From: Pseudomonadota bacterium
GTDB lineage: Bacteria; Pseudomonadota; Alphaproteobacteria; Caulobacterales; Aquidulcibacteraceae
NCBI GenBank assembly: GCA_020161405.1
Contig: JAIUOD010000002.1
Location: 535,087 to 599,086, forward strand
Reading direction: 5' to 3'
DNA length: 64,000 nt
The notes beneath the pieces are model-generated. The model was given only the letters and a program-made list of their open reading frames with translations, searched no databases and was not told where the DNA came from. Positions 39,066-47,553 of the stretch are shown here, piece after piece; position 1 is the stretch's first letter; each line of letters opens with the position of its first letter. A program made the translations under genes and the position numbers.

Positions 39066-39482
39066 ATGAATTTCGATATTTCAGTTTTTTATTATGCCGC
39101 GATTGGCGGTGCGCTTTTGGGCGTCGCCTCTGGCCTATATTATTTGCTTGTGGGGCGAATTTTTGGCGTTAGCGGAATTTTATTTTCACTGTTTGAAAAG
39201 CCAATAGCAATCAGAGCGCTTAGTGTTTTGGGGCTTCTGGCAGCTGGTCTTATTTTATCTAAAATTGGCGCATTGAAGACGATAGAAATTAAGGCAAATT
39301 ATATTGAACTAATTATTGCAGGGTTTTTGGTTGGATATGGAAGCCGCATTGCGAATGGTTGTACCTCTGGGCATGGAATTTGCGGCATTTCAAGATTTTC
39401 ATTGCGCTCTTTGGTTTCGGTAATAATCTTTATGATTGCCGCTATTATCACTGTTTTTATCAAGTCTAAATTAGGTGCATAA
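39066..39482 (+). CDS. YeeE/YedE-family sulfur transport protein
   Basis: About 138 residues from ATG 39066. Four or so membrane helices with the family signature YGSRIANGCTSGHGICGISR, whose conserved cysteines handle the sulfur species in TsuA/YeeE. Half-size members like this work as a pair with a second half encoded next door, which is the case here (1-base overlap). Predicted to import thiosulfate or a related sulfur compound across the inner membrane. The persulfide dioxygenase and ArsR regulator that often accompany the pair are absent. Confidence 0.88.
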   Translation: MNFDISVFYYAAIGGALLGVASGLYYLLVGRIFGVSGILFSLFEKPIAIRALSVLGLLAAGLILSKIGALKTIEIKANYIELIIAGFLVGYGSRIANGCTSGHGICGISRFSLRSLVSVIIFMIAAIITVFIKSKLGA

Positions 39483-39889
39483 TGAATAAATCAGGTATTA
39501 TTTCATTTATTTTATCGCTTTTATTCGGGATTGGTCTTGGTATTTCTGGAATGACTAATCCGCAAAATGTGATTGGTTTCCTTGATGTTTTTGGCAATTG
39601 GAAACCTGCGCTTATTTTGGTTATGGGCGCGGGGATTTTATTTGCAATTCCATTTTTCTATATTGCAAAAAAGCGCGATAAATCAATTTTGGGCGAAAAT
39701 TTCCCCAATATTCCAACAATTATAGATACAAAATTAATTATCGGCTCAATCGCTTTTGGAATTGGGTGGGGTATTGCGGGCATATGCCCAGGGCCCGCAT
39801 TAGTTATAGCCACGCATTTTCCAAAAGAAATTGGCCTATTTTTAACTGCCATGATTATTGGCGGTAAAATTGCCGATATTAAGGTTTAG
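39482..39889 (+). CDS. DUF6691/YeeE second half
   Basis: 135 residues, about four membrane helices. Signature GIGLGISGMTNPQNVIGFLD at the N-terminus and IGWGIAGICPGPALV in the second half, with the conserved cysteine in GICPGP. Partner of the preceding gene. The stop overlaps the convergent serine-hydrolase gene by 11 bases. Confidence 0.88.
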   Translation: MNKSGIISFILSLLFGIGLGISGMTNPQNVIGFLDVFGNWKPALILVMGAGILFAIPFFYIAKKRDKSILGENFPNIPTIIDTKLIIGSIAFGIGWGIAGICPGPALVIATHFPKEIGLFLTAMIIGGKIADIKV

Positions 39890-41075
39890 TTTTTTCAGTA
39901 TCAATTAAATCCTGAACCTGTTTGTAAAACACCTCACGCGCTTCGCTTTGTGGCCCAAGGCTGGCGCGTGGCCATGAGGCGTTTGATGCAATAACAAGAT
40001 TACGTTTTGGGTCTATGAAAATGCCCTGTCCAAAAATGCCTTTTGCGGCGACGCTTCCGTCATCATAAGTCCACCATTGAAAGCCATAACCACGACCTGC
40101 TTTACCAATATCTTGTTGTTTTGTTGTAGCGTTTTTAAACCAATCTTCGGGAACGATTTGTTTATCGCCCGCCTTACCATTAGCAAGAACAAAAAGCCCC
40201 ATACGTGCAAAATCACGTGTTGCGGCTTGAATACAGCATCCCGCTATTTCTTGACCTGTTGGCCCCAAAAGCCATGTTGCATCAGAAGCCATGCCAAATG
40301 GTTGCCAGATTTTCTCTTGTAAATATTGCGCAAGTGGCTTTTTGGTTGCCGATGAAACCAAAACCCCAATCAAATTAGTTTCGCCAGTATTATAATTCCA
40401 AACTTTCCCAGGTTCATGGGCGCGCGGTAATTTACGTAAATATGAGACAGTAGCATCAATACCTGCATCAGGTTTTGTAAAATTGAAACGATTTACATCA
40501 GAATTTTTATCTTCATAATCTTCATTCCATTTCACGCCAGACGACATAGTAAGAACTTGTTTAACGCTTACGCCATCATAGGCGCTGCCTTTTAAATCAG
40601 GAATATAATTTACGATATTATCATCAAGGCTTTTTATATAGCCATCTTTAATCGCCGCACCAACAAGGGTTGAAGTGAAAGATTTTGCCACTGAAAAGCT
40701 TGTCCAGCGGCCTTTTTCATCAAAACCAAGGGCGTATTTTTCAAATCTAATTTTGCCATCTTGAATTATCACAATGGCAGAACTTCTTTGATCTTTCATA
40801 TATTGATCAATATTTGGAATATTAAGCGCATCACCCTTTGGCAAATCTAAAGGGTGGTCAGAAGCCTTTATTAAGTGGTTTTTGGCAATAAGGGTTAGCC
40901 TATCTATTGCGCGAAAAGATGCGTCACGCTGTTCTTGTGACCATAATAAAACATCTTTATTCGTTGGCAGGGTTTTTAAGACGCCTTGGGTTTCTTTATC
41001 AAGACTTGCCCAAAAGCCAATTGCGCCAATTGTTACAAAACCGATTGCTAATAATGCTATATATCTTTTTTTCAC
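39879..41075 (-). CDS. beta-lactamase-family serine hydrolase
   Basis: About 398 residues from GTG 41075, which has AAGGGGCG just upstream and starts a membrane/signal segment (KKRYIALLAIGFVTIGAIGF). A longer frame to 41207 would overlap the LuxR gene. The catalytic SxxK is in SVAKSFTSTLVGAAIKDG and the YxN in WNYNTGETNLIG. The arrangement is closest to class C beta-lactamase-like esterases and 6-aminohexanoate-dimer hydrolases. Periplasmic or inner-membrane anchored. It probably is not an antibiotic-resistance enzyme, but substrate cannot be decided. Confidence 0.86.
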   Translation of the reverse strand: MKKRYIALLAIGFVTIGAIGFWASLDKETQGVLKTLPTNKDVLLWSQEQRDASFRAIDRLTLIAKNHLIKASDHPLDLPKGDALNIPNIDQYMKDQRSSAIVIIQDGKIRFEKYALGFDEKGRWTSFSVAKSFTSTLVGAAIKDGYIKSLDDNIVNYIPDLKGSAYDGVSVKQVLTMSSGVKWNEDYEDKNSDVNRFNFTKPDAGIDATVSYLRKLPRAHEPGKVWNYNTGETNLIGVLVSSATKKPLAQYLQEKIWQPFGMASDATWLLGPTGQEIAGCCIQAATRDFARMGLFVLANGKAGDKQIVPEDWFKNATTKQQDIGKAGRGYGFQWWTYDDGSVAAKGIFGQGIFIDPKRNLVIASNASWPRASLGPQSEAREVFYKQVQDLIDTEKTKP

Positions 41076-41151
41076 TTTCGCCCCTTGTTTATTTGCATTC
41101 AAGAACAACAAAAATACAAAAAAATCAATGGGTAAAATGTGGTTTGTAAAA

Positions 41152-41868
41152 TTAATAATAAAGGCACTTAAGTGCAGCTTGTATGCGCGAATTAACCCCA
41201 AGTTCACTACAGGTTTTTTTTATGTGAAATTTGACCGTATTTTCACTTAATCCAAGTATCATTCCAATCTCATGATTTGATTTTCCTTGCGCAACCCATT
41301 CCATAACTTCGCGCGCGCGCAATGAAATTTTTACTTCTTTTTCATGATAGCGAAATTCATCTAATAATATATCTTCAAAGGAATTGTGTAGTAAAATTGA
41401 ATATAAATTAAGATGTTTTAACGCTGTTTCACTTATTTCAATTGCTTCCTGTGAACACCAAGTAACAACCCCGCAATAATTATTCGCACCATGAATTGAA
41501 AATGCAACGAAATCTACAATTCCTTCATTTTTTGAAAAATCAGTCATAGATTGGCTTGGACTTATTTTATTATAATCCAAAGTGTTGGCAATTACGGGGC
41601 GGTTTGCTTTTTGAAAAATTAATATGAAGGGGTCAACAACTTTTATGCCTTCTTCAATGTATTTTTTAAGAAAATTAATCGGCAGATTTCCAATACCGTG
41701 TTTGCGAATATTGGGTATTATTGGTGATATTGGGGCGCATTGCCAATATTTAAACCCAATTTCTTGTGAAGTTTCACATGCATGGGCATAAATTTCGTCA
41801 ATTACATTTATATTTGATATAGTACTTATCCGCTCAACCAAATAGTTGCGCAGTTGTAATTCATCCAT
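41152..41868 (-). CDS. LuxR-family regulator with autoinducer-type domain (solo)
   Basis: 238 residues from ATG 41868. The N-terminal 160 residues match the autoinducer-binding layout. The Asp-Pro pair is kept (VVDPFILIFQ) and the Tyr of the W/Y pair is kept (NFLKKY). But the usual first Trp is Phe, and the second pocket Trp region reads PVIANTL without a Trp, so the ligand may not be a standard acyl-homoserine lactone. The C-terminal HTH is LRAREVMEWVAQGKSNHEIG then MILGLSENTVKFHIKKTC. No luxI-type synthase is in the window. It diverges from the four DUF4189 genes. Confidence 0.87.
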   Translation of the reverse strand: MDELQLRNYLVERISTISNINVIDEIYAHACETSQEIGFKYWQCAPISPIIPNIRKHGIGNLPINFLKKYIEEGIKVVDPFILIFQKANRPVIANTLDYNKISPSQSMTDFSKNEGIVDFVAFSIHGANNYCGVVTWCSQEAIEISETALKHLNLYSILLHNSFEDILLDEFRYHEKEVKISLRAREVMEWVAQGKSNHEIGMILGLSENTVKFHIKKTCSELGVNSRIQAALKCLYY

Positions 41869-41979
41869 TTTATCCAACCCAATACTTGTTTGTTTTTTTT
41901 ATGTAAATATTATTGATAATGATTAAAGAAATAAAAGTCCACAAGTAAATTCAATCAAAGGTTGTGTTTATTGCGCCTA

Positions 41980-41995
41980 TTAGACTAAAGTCTAA
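41980..41995. promoter_or_regulatory. TTAGACT-AA-AGTCTAA palindrome between LuxR solo and DUF4189 array
   Basis: A perfect 7-bp arm palindrome placed almost midway, 111 bases from the LuxR start and 109 from the first DUF4189 start. It is the best operator candidate for the divergent LuxR protein. Confidence 0.5.
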
Positions 41996-42104
41996 TTTTG
42001 GTTTTAGGTTAGGTTTTATCAATTTTGTTTGTGTAGTGCAGTTGCGCCATATTTTGCGCACATTTATAAATAAATATGTATTATATAGTTATTTTAGGTG
42101 GTGC

Positions 42105-42647
42105 ATGAAATTATTTATTAAGTTAGGGGTTTTAATTTTCACGTTTTTCGGCATTAACGCCTATGCGGAAGGCAATTGCCCGCAAGGTTATTACCCTGTT
42201 TACAATAATAATGGCGGTGGTGGTCAAGTTGGTTGTGCGCCAATGTCTGGTGGCAATGGTGGTGGACATCAAGGTGGCGGATATAATAATCCTCAAAAAC
42301 CAAAATCATATTGGGCAGATTCATATGGTGCAATTGCGGTTGGCAAAAATGAAAAAGGTGAAAATGTTTTAAGTTATAACAAACAAATAAGCAGCCAAGA
42401 ACTTGCAGATGATACAATTTTCTTTTTGTGCAAAACACTTAAATATACTGATTGTAAAATTCAAATTAGATTTAGAAATTCCCATGCAATTATAGTAAAA
42501 GATGAAAATGGGATGTTCTATTTTGGGGCTAATGAAAATCGGGACAAAGCCGCCGAAGAAGCAATTAATGAATGTAAATCAAATAAATCTAAGAATTGTG
42601 AATTTGTTGGTTCTTTAGATAGTACAGCAAGATATATTCGATATTGA
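42105..42647 (+). CDS. secreted DUF4189 protein, tandem copy 1
   Basis: 180 residues from ATG 42105 (AGGTGG upstream). Signal peptide MKLFIKLGVLIFTFFGINAY-A then E-G-N-C-P. The N-terminal module has GNCPQGYYPVY and GCAPM, joined by an expanded glycine/asparagine-rich linker that is longer than in the other copies. The DUF4189-like domain starts YWADSYGAIAVGKNEKGENV, with paired cysteines in FLCKTLKYTDCK and ECKSNKSKNCE. Most diverged C-terminus of the four (ARYIRY). Extracellular or periplasmic; DUF4189 has no proven activity. Confidence 0.83.
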   Translation: MKLFIKLGVLIFTFFGINAYAEGNCPQGYYPVYNNNGGGGQVGCAPMSGGNGGGHQGGGYNNPQKPKSYWADSYGAIAVGKNEKGENVLSYNKQISSQELADDTIFFLCKTLKYTDCKIQIRFRNSHAIIVKDENGMFYFGANENRDKAAEEAINECKSNKSKNCEFVGSLDSTARYIRY

Positions 42648-42694
42648 ATAATATAAACACAAAGATGTTTATTTAAAAATTGGATGGTTGGCAA

Positions 42695-43210
42695 ATGAGA
42701 TTGTTTATTAAATTAGGAATTGTGATTTTCACTTTAATAGGAATTAACGCATATGCCGAAGGGGGCTGCCCTGCTGGATCTTATCCAATCGGTGGTGGTA
42801 ATGGGGGATGGCAAGGCTGTGCGCCAATTCCCAATTATAATTCTAGTGGTGGTCAAACTTATAGCAATCCTGGAAGGTGGCTGGATTCTTATGGTTCTTT
42901 ATATTGGGCAAAGAATAAGGATGGTGGCGATACTTATGCTTATTCAGTTAAAAAAGATAATGTGTCCATTGCTGATAATGATGCATATAATGCATGCGTT
43001 AATGCAGGCTTTACTAACTGCCAAAAGGCAATGGATTTTGTTAATGCCTATCTTGCGATTGCCACTGATGATACTGGCGCAATGTGGGCCGCTTCTAATG
43101 GTAAAGAAAATAAAGCAAAGAAAACAGCGCTAGATTCTTGCAAAAAATACAATGGCAAAAACTGTAAAATATATACAACAGCAAATAGCCGCCCTGATTG
43201 GGTAAAATAA
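42695..43210 (+). CDS. secreted DUF4189 protein, tandem copy 2
   Basis: 171 residues from ATG 42695. Signal peptide MRLFIKLGIVIFTLIGINAY-A is nearly that of copy 1. Module GGCPAGSYPIGGGNGGWQGC then APIPNY; domain starts RWLDSYGSLYWAKNKDGGDT, cysteine pairs ACVNAGFTNCQ and SCKKYNGKNCK, end SRPDWVK. It lies 47 bases after copy 1 on the same strand. Confidence 0.84.
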   Translation: MRLFIKLGIVIFTLIGINAYAEGGCPAGSYPIGGGNGGWQGCAPIPNYNSSGGQTYSNPGRWLDSYGSLYWAKNKDGGDTYAYSVKKDNVSIADNDAYNACVNAGFTNCQKAMDFVNAYLAIATDDTGAMWAASNGKENKAKKTALDSCKKYNGKNCKIYTTANSRPDWVK

Positions 43211-43266
43211 AGCCGATAATATTAAGCGCCTCAAATTTTTTTAAATAATAATTGGAATTTCACAAA

Positions 43267-43779
43267 ATGAGAATATTTTTTAAAATAGGTATTTTAATAT
43301 CACTTTTTTGGGGTTTTTCTGCCTATGCAGAAGGTAATTGTCCTGCTGGTTCTTATCCAACCGGTGGTGGTAATGCGGGTTGGGTAGGTTGTGCGCCAAT
43401 TCCAGGTTATGATTCTGGTCAAGGACAGGATAATGGCCCACGCGGGCATTGGGAAGATTCTTATGGTACCTTAGTTTTTGGAGATGCAGATGATGGGACT
43501 TTAAGATATTCGTATAGCTATAATTATGAGAACGAAAAAACGGCTATTCGTCGTGCGCTTAAAGAATGCAAAGACGGTGGAAATAAAAATTGTAGGGAAG
43601 AAGTAACTTTCCGGAACAGCTATTTGGTTGTTGTTGATGGCGAAAATGGCTCCATTTATTGGGGTAATGATAAGAATGAAAGCAAAGCTAAAATGCTTGC
43701 AATCGGTGAATGTCAAAAATCCAACAAAGATTGTATAGTTTTAAGAAGTATAGATAGCCGCGCGGTTTGGGTGAATTAA
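43267..43779 (+). CDS. secreted DUF4189 protein, tandem copy 3
   Basis: 170 residues from ATG 43267. Signal peptide MRIFFKIGILISLFWGFSAY-A. Module GNCPAGSYPTGGGNAGWVGC then APIPGYDSG; domain starts HWEDSYGTLVFGDADDGTLR, cysteine pairs ECKDGGNKNCR and ECQKSNKDC, end SRAVWVN. 56 bases after copy 2. Confidence 0.84.
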   Translation: MRIFFKIGILISLFWGFSAYAEGNCPAGSYPTGGGNAGWVGCAPIPGYDSGQGQDNGPRGHWEDSYGTLVFGDADDGTLRYSYSYNYENEKTAIRRALKECKDGGNKNCREEVTFRNSYLVVVDGENGSIYWGNDKNESKAKMLAIGECQKSNKDCIVLRSIDSRAVWVN

Positions 43780-43800
43780 TCAAAAAATAAAGAGGTGGCT

Positions 43801-44316
43801 ATGAAATTGTTTAGTAAGTTTATTTTCGCGTTTACTATTTTCACTGGTTTCAGTGCAATGGCGGAAGGCGGGTGTCCGGCAGGTATGAGGCCGATATATG
43901 GAGTAACTGGTAATATTGTTAATTGTGTAGAATTTTATGACACTAATCAAGGACAAGGCCAAACCAATTCACCCCAAGGATATTGGATGGATTCCTATGC
44001 AAGCCTAGTTTGGGGTTATGATAAAAATGGCGGCTCAATTTATTCCTATGGCGTAAAATATAAAAATCAAATAGAGGCAGATAATCGGGCTTTGAGTGAA
44101 TGCTCATCTGCGGGCAATCGTGACTGTAAAGTTGTGCTTCAATTTAGCAATGGATATCTTGTAATTGCCAGTGATGAAAATGGCGCGCTTTACGGCGCAT
44201 CAGAGTTTGAAAAAAATGTTGCGGAAAGCAAAGCGCTACAAAATTGTATGAGTTACAAAGTAAATGGCTGCAAACTTGTGGAATCCGTAAATAGCCGTGC
44301 GATTTGGGTTGATTAA
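43801..44316 (+). CDS. secreted DUF4189 protein, tandem copy 4
   Basis: 171 residues from ATG 43801 with AGAGG five bases upstream; a GTG two codons earlier is possible. Signal peptide MKLFSKFIFAFTIFTGFSAM-A. The module is altered (GGCPAGMRPIYG, and NCVEFY where others have GCAPIP). The domain starts YWMDSYASLVWGYDKNGGSI, cysteine pairs ECSSAGNRDCK and NCMSYKVNGCK, end SRAIWVD. 21 bases after copy 3; overlaps the convergent glycosidase gene by 4 bases. Confidence 0.83.
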   Translation: MKLFSKFIFAFTIFTGFSAMAEGGCPAGMRPIYGVTGNIVNCVEFYDTNQGQGQTNSPQGYWMDSYASLVWGYDKNGGSIYSYGVKYKNQIEADNRALSECSSAGNRDCKVVLQFSNGYLVIASDENGALYGASEFEKNVAESKALQNCMSYKVNGCKLVESVNSRAIWVD

Positions 44317-45080
44317 TTTATAACACCAATAATTGGCCCCATATTATCACCAGTTTCTTCTATTCCAAGCTCTTTGGAATAGATTTTTGAAATTGTGCCA
44401 TCAAGGTAAAGTGCATTATCGGTTTTCAATTCATCTTTGAAAAGAATTGCCATATCATAGAAATTAACTTGATTTTTGGAAATGGCAAAAAATACATTGC
44501 CGTCCTTATCAATTCCAACACCATTTCTTATGTTTAAATTCTTGCTATCCTTGATGAATTTGGGATGGATATTACCATTTATAACTAACATTGGCCCCGA
44601 CTGGGTTGCAAATTCGGGTTTTGAATTTTTAAATGCTTTGTCATATTCAGAAGTTTCCAAAACGCCTGCTTGATTTTCATTCGTATAGAAAACCCCATTT
44701 GGCTTAAGGCCAAAATTACCTATGCTTTCGCCTTTGAATAATGATTTTATTTCATTATGATTTTCAACATAAAGGCCAACAGGGTCACGATTTTCAAGAT
44801 ACATTCCACCATTCATCGCAAATTCTAAATTCTGACCTTTGCTTTTGGTAAATTCGCGTAAATTTTCGAAATCGCCAATTATTTGTTTGTTTTCATCCTT
44901 AAGAAAAAGCGCAATTTTGCTTTCTTTTGGGGCATATTTACAGACAATAAATTTTGACGCACCAACAGATTTACCAAAGCAATGTTTTGGTAAATCCGCT
45001 TGTTTTTGGGTTTTGGGGCTGCAGGATGAAATCGCGCAAAGCCCCAAAAAAAATAAAGAGACTTTCCTAATTATCGCCAA
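44313..45080 (-). CDS. phosphodiester glycosidase family (DUF2233/NAGPA-like) lipoprotein
   Basis: 255 residues from TTG 45080, inside the end of the M20 gene. Lipoprotein-like signal (RKVSLFFLGLCAISS then C). The family blocks are EFAMNGGMYLENRDPVGLYV, IGNFGLKPNGVFY, ATQSGPMLVINGNIHP, IRNGVGIDKDGNVFFAIS and ALYLDGTISKIYS. This fold removes N-acetylglucosamine or similar sugars from phosphodiesters. Probably periplasmic. No ATG start is available, so translation likely depends on coupling to the M20 gene (14-base overlap). Confidence 0.86.
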   Translation of the reverse strand: MAIIRKVSLFFLGLCAISSCSPKTQKQADLPKHCFGKSVGASKFIVCKYAPKESKIALFLKDENKQIIGDFENLREFTKSKGQNLEFAMNGGMYLENRDPVGLYVENHNEIKSLFKGESIGNFGLKPNGVFYTNENQAGVLETSEYDKAFKNSKPEFATQSGPMLVINGNIHPKFIKDSKNLNIRNGVGIDKDGNVFFAISKNQVNFYDMAILFKDELKTDNALYLDGTISKIYSKELGIEETGDNMGPIIGVIN

Positions 45081-46476
45081 AATATTTCACCAAAGTATAA
45101 AGCGTTTTGCGCGCATCCATAAGTGATTTAATCCTTACACGTTCATTCAAACCATGAACACCATTGCCATCATAATCGCCAAAAAGCCCAGAAAAACCAT
45201 AGGTTGGAATACCCGCCGCATTTGTATAAATCGCATCGGTCGCGCCAGTTGTAAGAACAGGAACTACTGGCGTATTTGGGAAAATTTCACCCGCCACTTT
45301 TTCCATAGCTTTTAAAACATAATCAGGAAGTTTTGGGGTAGGGGTGGCAATACTTCTTGGTTCAACAATTGCAACTTTGATTTCGGAATTATTGATTGCG
45401 CCTTGTAATGCCTGCTGCACACTTTCAACTGAAACACCTGGGAAAATACGGCAATTCACATTGGCATTTACACGCTGTGGCAATGCATTAAGCGCATGAC
45501 CGCCATTAATCATGGTCGCAACACAGGTTGTTCTTAACATTGAATGCCAAGTCTTATTTTGTGATAAAAGCGCATTGGCCTTTTCATCATTGGGATTTGC
45601 AACAATTGCATTCATTGCATCGCCAATTTCACCGCCTTTGATTTTTGCAAGGCGTTTGAAATATTCACGATTTGCATCATTGAGCATAACGGGGAATTCA
45701 TATTTTGAAACATTCCGAAGCGCGTCTGCAATATCATAAATAGCATTTTTGGGAACGGGTTGTGATGAATGCCCGCCAGGGTTTGTGGCCTCTATAGTGA
45801 AATCTTGATAGACTTTTTCACCCGCTTGTACATTAAGCATGATGCGGTTTCCATCCTTATCAAGTGAACCACCTGCGCCCTCATTAAGGGCAAATTCGGC
45901 ATCAATCCAATCCTTATGATTTTGTGAAAGATATTTTGCGCCATTAAATGAACCCGAAGTTTCTTCACCACATGTAAGCGCCATTTTAATTGTGCGCTTT
46001 GGTTTGAATTTTTCCTGCTTATAGCGAATTAAACTATCGGTGAAGATTGATGCCATTGCCTTATCATTAACCGTTCCACGCGCGTAAAAATAGCCATTTT
46101 CTTCAACAAGTTTGAATGGGTCGCGCGTCCAATCTTCACGCTTTGCTTCAACTACATCAATATGGGCAAGTAATAGGATTGGTTTCTTATTTTTATCGCT
46201 TCCCTTTAAAGTTGCGACAAGGCCGCCTTCTTTTGGATGTTCGGGAACCGAAAAAATACGCAATTCACTATCTTCAAAACCGGCTTCTTTTAGGCGGTTT
46301 GCCATTCTTGTTGCCGCCAATGTGCAATCGCCAGACGAATAGGTTGTATTAGTTTCCACTAATTCTTTATATAGTTCACGATATTTGGCTTCGGTGGGGT
46401 CGGTGTTTTGCGCGAACGCATTGCCTGCGAACATTAATGAAGCAATTACAAAACCAGTTTTTAAATATTTTCTCAT
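45067..46476 (-). CDS. exported M20-family metallopeptidase
   Basis: 469 residues. Signal peptide MRKYLKTGFVIASLMFAGNA (cleavage FA-QN). The zinc site has LLLAHIDVVEAKREDWTRDP, ALTCGEETSGSFNGA and EFALNEGAGG. The dimerisation domain contains NPGGHSSQPVPKNAIYDIAD, and the last ligand region is YGFSGLFGDYDGNGVHGLNE. It would release amino acids from peptides in the periplasm. It is followed with overlap by the phosphodiester glycosidase gene, suggesting joint breakdown of a glycopeptide-like or mixed substrate (inference). Confidence 0.92.
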   Translation of the reverse strand: MRKYLKTGFVIASLMFAGNAFAQNTDPTEAKYRELYKELVETNTTYSSGDCTLAATRMANRLKEAGFEDSELRIFSVPEHPKEGGLVATLKGSDKNKKPILLLAHIDVVEAKREDWTRDPFKLVEENGYFYARGTVNDKAMASIFTDSLIRYKQEKFKPKRTIKMALTCGEETSGSFNGAKYLSQNHKDWIDAEFALNEGAGGSLDKDGNRIMLNVQAGEKVYQDFTIEATNPGGHSSQPVPKNAIYDIADALRNVSKYEFPVMLNDANREYFKRLAKIKGGEIGDAMNAIVANPNDEKANALLSQNKTWHSMLRTTCVATMINGGHALNALPQRVNANVNCRIFPGVSVESVQQALQGAINNSEIKVAIVEPRSIATPTPKLPDYVLKAMEKVAGEIFPNTPVVPVLTTGATDAIYTNAAGIPTYGFSGLFGDYDGNGVHGLNERVRIKSLMDARKTLYTLVKYFGDN

Positions 46477-46487
46477 TTCAATCTGCC

Positions 46488-47423
46488 CTAAACCTTTAAA
46501 GTAGTTTCAAGATAATTCTTTATAATTTCACGCACTTGTTTTGAATTAATTTTTGCCATTTGCGCAAGACTTAAGTTTTTTGAAGCTTCTTTTGCTGCCA
46601 AATATCCTAACAAATAGCCACCACGCGATGGAAATTCCCCTTTCCAATTGAATTGGAAAAAGCGCGCATAATCTTCGTCCTTATTACTATCGATATTATC
46701 AAGTGCATATTGAGCGCATTTTCTAAATTCTTCAGGGCCTATATTATCAAGGTTTTTATCACCAAGTAAAACCTCTAATCTTGTGGCACTTGGGTTTAAA
46801 GCGTGCGAAACATAGGTTGCAGTACCTTCCATCCACATTGCGTTATAAATTGGCGGGGCGACATTTTTATAGCTTTCCTTTGGCCGAACTTGCCCTTGAT
46901 AAAGGTGATATGATTCATGATCTAATAATAATTCTAAATTGGCATTTTTCCCATGAAACACAATTATTCCATCTGCGCCAAAATATAAGGTAAGTGGTTT
47001 TAAATCACCAGGAACCCTACCATCAAAATTCAACATAGAAGGCATAAGGCAAATTTTGGCTTTTGAATGGTCAAAATCGGGGAAGTATTTTTTATATTTG
47101 GTATTATGGGCGTCATATATTTTGGCAAAACTTTGCGATAAATTCCGAACATCCTCCGCAAAAGGTGTGAATTTTATAAGCCATTCTTCAATGTCATTTT
47201 CTTTAATCCCAATATTCAAAGCATCATAAAGCGTTTTATTCTTGTCAAAGAAAGCCATTTTAAGGAATTTTGCGCGGTTTTTGCTTGATTTTGATTTATC
47301 CCATACCTTAAAAAATTCGGGCATAAGGTTTTTATAATCATGGGTTTCATCTGCAAAAGATTTGTTATGGCTTAATAAAACAATCCCAATTGTCGATTGA
47401 ATAAGACCGCGACGATTTAACAT
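46488..47423 (-). CDS. exported HExxH metallopeptidase-like protein
   Basis: About 311 residues from ATG 47423, which follows AAGGGGGGAATA. The N-terminus MLNRRGLIQSTIGIVLLSHN carries a twin arginine and may be a Tat signal. The likely zinc motif is LLDHESYHLYQGQ, and MWMEGTATYVSHAL about 30 residues later supplies the third (glutamate) ligand, as in gluzincins. This resembles DUF2268-type putative proteases, but the family is not certain. It is 11 bases upstream of the M20 gene, so the three degradative genes 47423-44313 form one operon. Confidence 0.78.
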   Translation of the reverse strand: MLNRRGLIQSTIGIVLLSHNKSFADETHDYKNLMPEFFKVWDKSKSSKNRAKFLKMAFFDKNKTLYDALNIGIKENDIEEWLIKFTPFAEDVRNLSQSFAKIYDAHNTKYKKYFPDFDHSKAKICLMPSMLNFDGRVPGDLKPLTLYFGADGIIVFHGKNANLELLLDHESYHLYQGQVRPKESYKNVAPPIYNAMWMEGTATYVSHALNPSATRLEVLLGDKNLDNIGPEEFRKCAQYALDNIDSNKDEDYARFFQFNWKGEFPSRGGYLLGYLAAKEASKNLSLAQMAKINSKQVREIIKNYLETTLKV

Positions 47424-47553
47424 TATTCCCCCCTTATTTTTTAGAAAAGCTATCTGATTGTATAAAACTATCAAGTGGGAATTAGATTGAAATTGAAAAT
47501 CATTGCACCTTTTGGGTTTGAACATTTTGCCATTCGCAATTATATGCACGCCA

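Noticed and set aside
42154..42438. 94-codon minus-strand frame in DUF4189 copy 1
   Set aside because: His/Cys-rich shadow of the glycine/asparagine-rich linker.
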